A stretch of 64,000 nucleotides of DNA. Origin: Phellopilus nigrolimitatus. Taxonomy: Eukaryota; Basidiomycota; Agaricomycetes; Hymenochaetales; Hymenochaetaceae. Both the position numbers and the translations under genes were made by a program. Position 1 is the first letter of the stretch. Every line of letters starts with the position of its first letter. Positions 57,414-64,000 of the stretch are shown here, one piece after another. The DNA lies in assembly GCA_021029095.1 (NCBI GenBank), contig JAJOHG010000112.1, forward strand, positions 1-64,000, given 5' to 3'. The notes beneath the pieces are model-generated. The model was given only the letters and a program-made list of their open reading frames with translations. It was not told where the DNA came from and ran no database searches.

Positions 57414-60070
57414 TCACATGATCACGCACTCCTTGTCCTCCGCCTTCGACCCCTGGATGCCCATATCCGCAAACGTGTTGTACTTCGTCCCAGCCCCAGC
57501 CCCAGCCCCAGCCCCAGCCCCAGAGCCGAGGCTCGGCTTGGGGCTCGCAGCAGGCGGGAGCGCGGCCGCCTGCGTGCGGGGCGACGCGCCCGGCGAGTAG
57601 CTGTTCGGGCCCACAAGCCGCCCGCTCGACGCCGAGGGCACGCGCCGGCCGGGCCCAGACCCGTAGCCTGCGCCGGGCGGGTGGACGGAGGCGGAGCCAG
57701 GCGCAAGAGGGGCGGCGCCCGCCGCGCCGGGGTCGACGAGCGAGTAGCGCGGGCGGTCGGCGGGGAAGCGCTGCGCCGCCGGCGCGGGCGCGGGCGCGGG
57801 GCCGGGGCCGAACCCGTATCCGTTGTTGGGCCCGTTGGAGGGCTGGGCCTGGGGCGGGTGCACGTGCTGGCTCGGGTGCGCGGGCAGCCCCGCTCCGCGC
57901 CCGGGCGGCAGCGACGACTGGCGCGGTGTGATCGCGGGCTGTTGTGGCTGCTGCTGGTAGTCGTACTGCTGCGGCTGCTGCAGTTCGGGGCCTGCGTACC
58001 CTGGAGGAGGTGCGTTCCCGCCGCCGCCGCCGCCGCCGCCGCCTACGCCTACGCCCGCCGCGTCCGAGCGCTGCCGCGCCTGCGTGCGCGTGCGCACGAG
58101 CTTGTGCTGCGTGAGCGTGTCGTGTTCCTGGCGGGAGAGCCCATGGGCCGAGGGCCCCGCGAGCGCGGAGAGGCGCCCCGCGGCGTCTGTGTTCCCATGC
58201 GCAGCAGCCTGTCAAAAAACGCTATAAATATACGCACACCAAACCAGCACGCGAAGGAAAAGAAGCACCGCACCTTCTCGTACCACTCCACCGCCCTCCG
58301 CACGTCCACCTGCGCGCCGATGCCGACCTCGCAATAGTAGCCCATCGCGAACTCCGCGCTCGGCAGGCCCTTCCGCGCGGCCTTCTCCGCGAACGTGCGC
58401 GCGAGCACTTCGTCCTTCGTGACCGCAGGCGGCCCGCCGCCGCCGCCGCCGCCGCCGTCCGCGCCGTCCGCGCCGCACAGGAACCACTTGCTGAGCGCCA
58501 TGTCCGCCTCCGCGTCGCCCTGCTGGCTCGCGAGGCTGTAGTACTGCACGCTCAGCGCGGGGTCGTACGGGCACGGCGCCTCCGCGAACTCGTACGCGCG
58601 CCCGAGGCGCCGCTGCGCCGGCACGAGGTGCAGGAACGCCGCGCGCTCGAGGTGCCGCCGCGCCTCGCGCGCGGGCGCGCTGCCCTTGGGGACGAACGGC
58701 GCGAAGAGAAAGGGGTCCACGGAGACCTGCTGCGGGATGGCGTCGAGCAGCAGCAGCGCGTACGCGTACGCGGACTGCGGGAACGCGACGCTCGCGAGCG
58801 TCGCCGCGCGGTGGAGCAGCGGCACGGCGCTCTGCGGGCCCGCGGGGAGGCCGAGCTGCCCGAGGAGGTGCGCGGTGCCCATGCGGTACGTGCACGCCTC
58901 GTCGCCCGCCTGCAGGCCGCGCTCGAAGCACTGGCGCGCGTGCGGCGCGTCGCCGAAGGACTCGTAGTCGCGGCCGAGGCGGAACCACGCCGCGGCGTGC
59001 CCCGCGCGCCCCGCGGCCTCGAACTCGCGGAACGCGTTGCGCGGGCTGGGCGCGATGTGCGCGGGGAAGGCGCCCGAGGCGGTGAGCGCGGCGCGCAGGT
59101 ACAGCGCCTCGGCGATGAACGGCGGCACGTCTTGGGTTGAGTCCGGCAGGGCAGGCACGATGGATATCAGGAGGGGCACGGCTGTGTCGGCGAGGTGCCG
59201 CAGTGCTGGATCAGAGATCTTGGCGGGGCCTGACGGCGTGTCCGCGCCCATAGGCAGATCAGGTGTCGCAGGGGCCACCGCTCCTTCAGCTGCGGCGCTC
59301 TCGCGCTCGGCGAGAAATAGGACATCACGGATCCATGCAACTTGGCTTGAGAGATCCGAATTAGGAGATCGAACGGACGGGAGAGACGCCTGGAGCGATG
59401 CGACTGTAGGGAGGGGCGCAACGAGCGAGGGCCGGCTACTTGGCGGCGGAGCTGGCTTTTGTGCATGCTCAATCACGCCGTGCATGCTCTGTATCCTCGG
59501 CATCGGATGGTCGTTCAGCGATACGCCAGCCATCGCCGACACGATCCCTCCGTCGTGGACTGACGGCACCCGCGCCATGGGCATCGATGTGCCCCAGCCT
59601 GCCCCCCGATGTGGCGGCGGCGCTGGTGAAGGACCACGGAACGGCTGAGGGCCCGGAACGATGGCGCCCGGAACGACGAAGCCGGGGGCGAAGTTGGGTG
59701 CAGGCGAAGACATCTGGCGCTGGTAAGCTGGAGGCTGCGGCGTGGCGAATCGCGGACCGCCGTACACAACCCGTTCGTCGAGTGCGCGGGCCATCTGCGC
59801 ATGAAAGAATCAGAAAACGTTATAGGGGCACGATCGATGGCCCAATCCACTCACATCGGCTGGCAAGTTCGGATTGAGATGTTGCGGCCGGGGCGCGATG
59901 AGCGAGTCGGTGCGGTGCGGGAGCTGGTAGTCGCCGACCTGTGGTCGGAAGTCAGGTGGAAGAGGCGGGATAGGGGGCTTGGGCAAATTATGGAGTTTGT
60001 GGGCGTTGTTGGCAGCGTTGTGCGGTCGCGGAGGAAGAGGAGGGGCGTCCACGTAAAGCGCTGGTGTCAT
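57414..60070 (-). CDS. Skt5/Chs4-like chitin synthase activator (Sel1 repeats, CaaX)
   Basis: Homologue of the yeast chitin synthase III regulator Skt5/Chs4, which recruits and activates chitin synthase at the plasma membrane. 843 residues in three exons (59,855-60,070, 58,274-59,794, 57,414-58,208), frame closed. N-terminal Pro-rich region (APPLPPRPHN, PPIPPLPP); central Sel1-type helical repeats, about residues 270-580 (AAAWFRLGRDYESFGD, ACTYRMGTAHLLGQL, AQRRLGRAYEFAEA, VQYYSLASQQGDAEAD, AEFAMGYYCEVGIG); low-complexity tail with Gly and Gln runs and a GAGAGAGAG repeat; C-terminus CVIM, a farnesylation-type CaaX box as in yeast Chs4. The gene is far more GC-rich than its surroundings and produces long spurious frames on the opposite strand. 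Start at MTPALYVD. Confidence 0.92.
57490..57530. repeat. CCAGCC hexamer repeat in the Skt5-like coding sequence
   Basis: About six tandem copies of ccagcc, encoding Gly-Ala repeats on the minus strand. Likely length-variable. Confidence 0.7.
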
Positions 60071-63000
60071 AGCGAGTGGGAACTGATGGGTCGGAAGACG
60101 TTGCGTGTGTCACGTTTCGCGGCGCGTCTAAAGTAAAGTTGCTCTATTGCCGACGTTCCCACGCTTTGCTTACGTTCTCCCGTACACGTTCGGCGCTCTA
60201 CGCCGTTTCGGCGGGACACTGCAGAGCACCGCTCGGAGTCCTTTCTCATTTGCTGCCGTAGATGCCGACCCGGGGCTGTGATTTTGATCCTTGTTCATCA
60301 GTGCGCCAATCTTCGCCAAGATCAACGTGAGGACAGAGCTAAGAAAAACTTTGCCCACCATCACATCGATCGCTATTAAAGCGACATCGGATGAACGTGT
60401 GTGCCATGCAACCACACGCAGAACAAACAGGAAAGGATTCTCTTGACTTATCTTCACGCATGTGTGAAGAAAAGTCAGGGGGATCTTGGCGAACAGTGTG
60501 GCTCTAGCGGAATTGCGCGATATATTGCTTCCGGATGAGCTATGAAACGCTCCGAAAATAAAACACGCTCCGTCATGCCGAGCGTCAAGATCCGCATTTA
60601 GAGACACTAATAGACAACAAATTTCCAAGTTCAGTCGCAGAACCGGTAAGGGATGCCGCGAGAAAGCCATAAGTATACGTACGTGCTTTGACGTCTTCGA
60701 GAGCTTCAGTTGTGCACCGGGGGAAGTTTTCGAAAGCACGCAGTCCGGGCTGGTCGGAGCGCGTGTCTTCGGGAAAGACGCACCAAGCACGCTCCATCAG
60801 GTAAACGTCGGCAAGGTTGCATGCTCGTTGAGAGCATTGATACTGTTCGTAAACCTTGGATAAGTTCACTGTTACGACCGCGATTTAGATAAGCAAATAA
60901 AAAAGGCGAGTTGCAGGGCGCCTACCTACAGATGAGTCACTGATACATGTCGTGCATCAATGCTGCATTCGCAGAGCCGAAGCCACCGACCGTTGCTTTG
61001 CATCCGCTACCAATAGACGGAAGTGGTTAGTCTTTCGCAGACCGAGATTATACAATCAGATGGCTCACAAATCACCAAGCCGTCGAATATCAGCGAAGCT
61101 GCTATGCGCATCGCCTCCGCCAGATACTCCTCCGAAAGCACGTTTTTCTAAAGATACGCAGCCGCGTGTCCTTTCTCGCGTTCTACGCGACGCGGTGTGA
61201 CATGTCGTGTTATGCACCTTTGTCACGACTCTTCGACCTGTTTCTGGCTTGCAAACAGCTCAGAGTAATGATGAAAAGTTGACCAAGAAATTGAGTCTGT
61301 CGAGAGTGGTCGTGTAGGGAAAATGCAGAAGAGGGCATTGTCGACGTTCGGGATGACTTGAAGCTGCGGAGGTTTGGTCGGCGCGGCTCGTCGAACCTTA
61401 TTCCAGATTAGGAGTCACGCATATATCGTCCGCACGCGACGCGTCCATACTCATTGAGAAATTTACTCGCATTGTTCATGTAAAGCGGAAAACCGAATTA
61501 CAAAGATTTTATCACCGAAAAATGGGGCGAAAGATGTTGTACGCAAGGAATATGTTATGGTTACATGTACAAATACAAGTAAATATTCTGCTATCCAAAC
61601 ATTTGACAGGGCGCTGCGATCGCACATCAGTAGAGAACAACCACACGATGATTCGTAGTCGGCATGATGGACACCGTCAGGCCTCCACTCCGTTGTTTCT
61701 GCAAACGCATCCTTCAGATTTGTTCGTCAAACTTGGATCTGCAACAGACTGTAAGCCAAGATTCAGGGGCCGAAAAGACCTTCCAGTCCTGCTAAGTTGC
61801 GATCCACACGCACAATGCATGATAATTTCAAAATGAGATTAATAATAAGTATATCAAAACTAAGCGGTGAATTTCGGTGCCAAAGGGCAGCCCCATCACT
61901 CCCTCAGTAGTCGGGCAAAGCAGCATCCCGCACCGTATGGAATGTATTGAGGCACAGGTCCCATGTCAAGACATCGCAACATGCGAGATGAAATGATCAA
62001 AGCGGCCTGAGTCCATGGGGAGGTGCGGGGATGAACTTGATCAAGCGCTGAGAGGGCTGGCTGTATGCATTGAAGAGCCTCCATTAAAGCTCGCCTTTGG
62101 CGAAGAAGGCGTTGGAAGGGAACATAACGACAGAGAACACGAAGAAGTTCGGATGTGCACGAATTTCGTAGAGCGAAAAGGAACCGCTTACATCTTCAAG
62201 AAATACAGAATCTTTGGGTACTCCTGCAGAACGAGCACGGCGCGCGTTATCAGGGACGAGGAAGTCAGCGAAAGCAGCTTGACCGAAGATCGAACAATGC
62301 GGACGTACAGTATTAGAAAGTTGGAAAACCTGATGCGACGTCGATAGTGGAATCACGATACTGGCCAGTAGAATCAAGCAAGCAAAGACGATCAGCTCAT
62401 TCCGCAGAATACCATCGACGTAAAGAATGCCACTTTGGTAATTAGTACAGACCGCCGCCGCCGCCTGACGACCCGCACACACAATAATAAAAAAGGATGA
62501 TAAACAGGCCCGGTAACTTGTTACGATTGCTGGTTAAGCATCCAAGTCATCGTTGATTCTCCGGCGGTGACCCGAAGAAAAGGCGCATTTATGTGCCCAT
62601 TTTGCCGTGAGTGCGGGACTTGCGATGCGATGCGATATGGAGCGGGGGGAGGAAGGAAAGTTCAAGTGCGAAACTTCAAAAGGGGATTCGGGGGCGATAA
62701 TGGCAGCTGAGAGCGTTCGGAAGACGTGAACGAATCTGGTGGAATGCTGAACACGACGTGATAAACTCGGACTTGGACCTTTTATATGCAGGACGTGTGG
62801 AGCATACATCTCCAGACAGCGTTCAGTGGGTGATGCTGCTCACTGCGAAGACGAATAATTGCGAAGGCAAAGATCGCCCGTAAAAAGAGGAGGTAAAACA
62901 CCATTACGGAGGAAGGATCAGAGCCCATTGGTGTTGAAAAGAAAGAAGTGGGGAAATGAGTTGAACGGCGGCAGAAAGAGAGAGATTTCAAGTAGAAGCA

Positions 63001-63735
63001 ATCTCGTACTTGAATCTTGAATGACTCGCAGGGGAGTCAATGCCAAGCCGCACTCGGTCAAAGCAAACACGAAGGCTTCATCGGAACGAAAAAACAACAA
63101 CTTGCCTGTTGAGATCGCGGCCGCCAGTGAGCACGAGCGTATCGGCGAGGTCCATAACCATGTTGTACTCGCCTGATCACCACATCGCGAGGTTGTTGTG
63201 AAGCCGCAATCGATCGACCGCGCGCACGCCGCTGGTGACCCGCACCAACATCGACATGTGTAATCATGCATCTTATACTAGACAAGTGACTGCGGCCAGT
63301 GCCAGCAACCGAATGCAGGTATCCAGCGACACTGTCGGTGCGGGGATCGAGCTACGCACAACGGGGTGCGAGCGATGCATGCGTAGATCAAGAGTCGTCG
63401 AGGTGTGTGCAAGTCCGGTCCTTATCTGAGAAGTGATCATGGGAGGCTTCTGAGCCAACCCGGAAATCAAAAGAATGCAGTCTTGCGGAAGTCGGTCTGT
63501 ACACATGTTTTTAAAGCCGCATGAATCCGCCTTGTTTGATTTCCATTTTGCGGGGTACTAGATTCTGCCTCATAGCCTCACTAGCAGGGTATACAATCGT
63601 TTCCATACCGAGAATAAACGAGAATAAAAAACAAATTAATTAAGTATATGTCATCTATATACCCGCGTAAGAGGACGATGTCGGTCAGCACGAGGCTATC
63701 AGCAAACGAAAGAAAAAACAAAGAAGAACTTACAG
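60071..63735. other. Gene-poor stretch near the right edge
   Basis: Minus-strand frames of 206 (60,170-60,790), 94 and 132 codons exist. A GTACGT..TAG pair could splice the first two (LEDVKA / LSLNADLD), but I recognise no family. Upstream promoter of the Skt5-like gene lies at the left end. Nothing else supported. Confidence 0.4.
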
Positions 63736-64000
63736 GTCTATGCCCAGTTTTCCATTTTCCAACGCACCGCGTGTTATAACGCCCCTCCTGGTCCAGAGCT
63801 CGCGCGCCCCTTCCCCTTCTCATTTCCCACCCTTCGTGAGTTCGGGGACACCACCGAGGGCGTCCCCGACGTGGACACCGACTCGTCCGAGTCCCACAGC
63901 ACCGCGTTCCCGTTCGGCGTCTTCGGCGAGCGCAGGTTTATCCGAGGAGTCGCGAGCGCGTCTGCAGCGCTTCTATTTCTAGACGCTGACGTTGCTGTCG
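63736..64000 (+). CDS. Partial exon of an unidentified gene at the right edge
   Basis: A continuous plus-strand frame from an acceptor-like TTACAG to the window end, reading YAQFSIFQ.., FPFSFPTLREFGDTTEG, PDVDTDSSESHSTAF, FGVFGERRFIRG. Codon use is GC-rich like the long coding exons in this window. No family recognised; the gene continues beyond the window, or the frame may be chance. Confidence 0.35.

Noticed and set aside
57172..60136. Long Arg/Ala-rich frames on both strands around the Skt5-like gene (for example 57,172-58,215, 58,212-58,988, 58,628-59,140)
   Set aside because: They are shadows created by the high GC content of the real gene; none has domain content or splice logic.
63058..63285. 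Minus-strand frame near an NMVMDLADTLVLTGG segment
   Set aside because: No recognisable family and no consistent intron phases.

Overview
The window reads as chromosomal DNA of a filamentous basidiomycete, most likely a wood- or litter-decaying member of the Agaricomycetes (polypore-like). The evidence is the gene set: two DUF6534-type 7TM genes, small secreted thaumatin-like glycopeptides, a Ser/Thr-rich bicupin oxalate decarboxylase, a GH1 beta-glucosidase, fast-evolving F-box genes, a MYND protein and an Skt5-like chitin synthase activator. Almost every gene is broken by 50-80 nt introns, so most genes only appear after splicing. No virus, CRISPR array, tRNA or rRNA was seen.

Region 1 (0.5-23.2 kb) is a mirror-image gene array. 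A farnesyl diphosphate synthase (FPPS) gene sits in a 2.9 kb centre. Two 6.3 kb inverted arms (about 4,527-10,893 and 13,748-20,025) each carry, from the centre outwards, a glycopeptide remnant, an intact glycopeptide gene, an 8-9-cysteine secreted protein gene and an NmrA-like gene. Outside the arms the mirror continues with DUF6534 genes: a decayed one on the left and an intact one on the right. A small unrecognised five-exon gene lies at 3,143-3,924.

Region 2 (23.9-56.2 kb) is a second inverted duplication with a 20.5 kb spacer. Each arm carries two related F-box genes (A and B) facing tail to tail. The arm cores are almost identical and the arm edges are diverged, which suggests recent gene conversion. 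The spacer holds ordinary single-copy genes: a predicted pseudokinase, a MYND-finger protein, the histone chaperone NAP1, a GH1 beta-glucosidase and an oxalate decarboxylase.

Region 3 (57.4-60.1 kb) holds a GC-rich Skt5/Chs4-like gene ending in a CaaX box. The rest of the right end is gene-poor, with a partial coding exon at the edge.

Small non-autonomous elements with TA duplications (MITEs, Tc1/mariner-like ends) lie at 7.5, 16.8, 26.5, 49.9 and 50.2 kb, and a foldback repeat lies at 30.1 kb. Exon coordinates were worked out by hand from splice signals, reading-frame closure and family conservation; no alignment or search was run. Spliced lengths given without qualification close exactly in frame.
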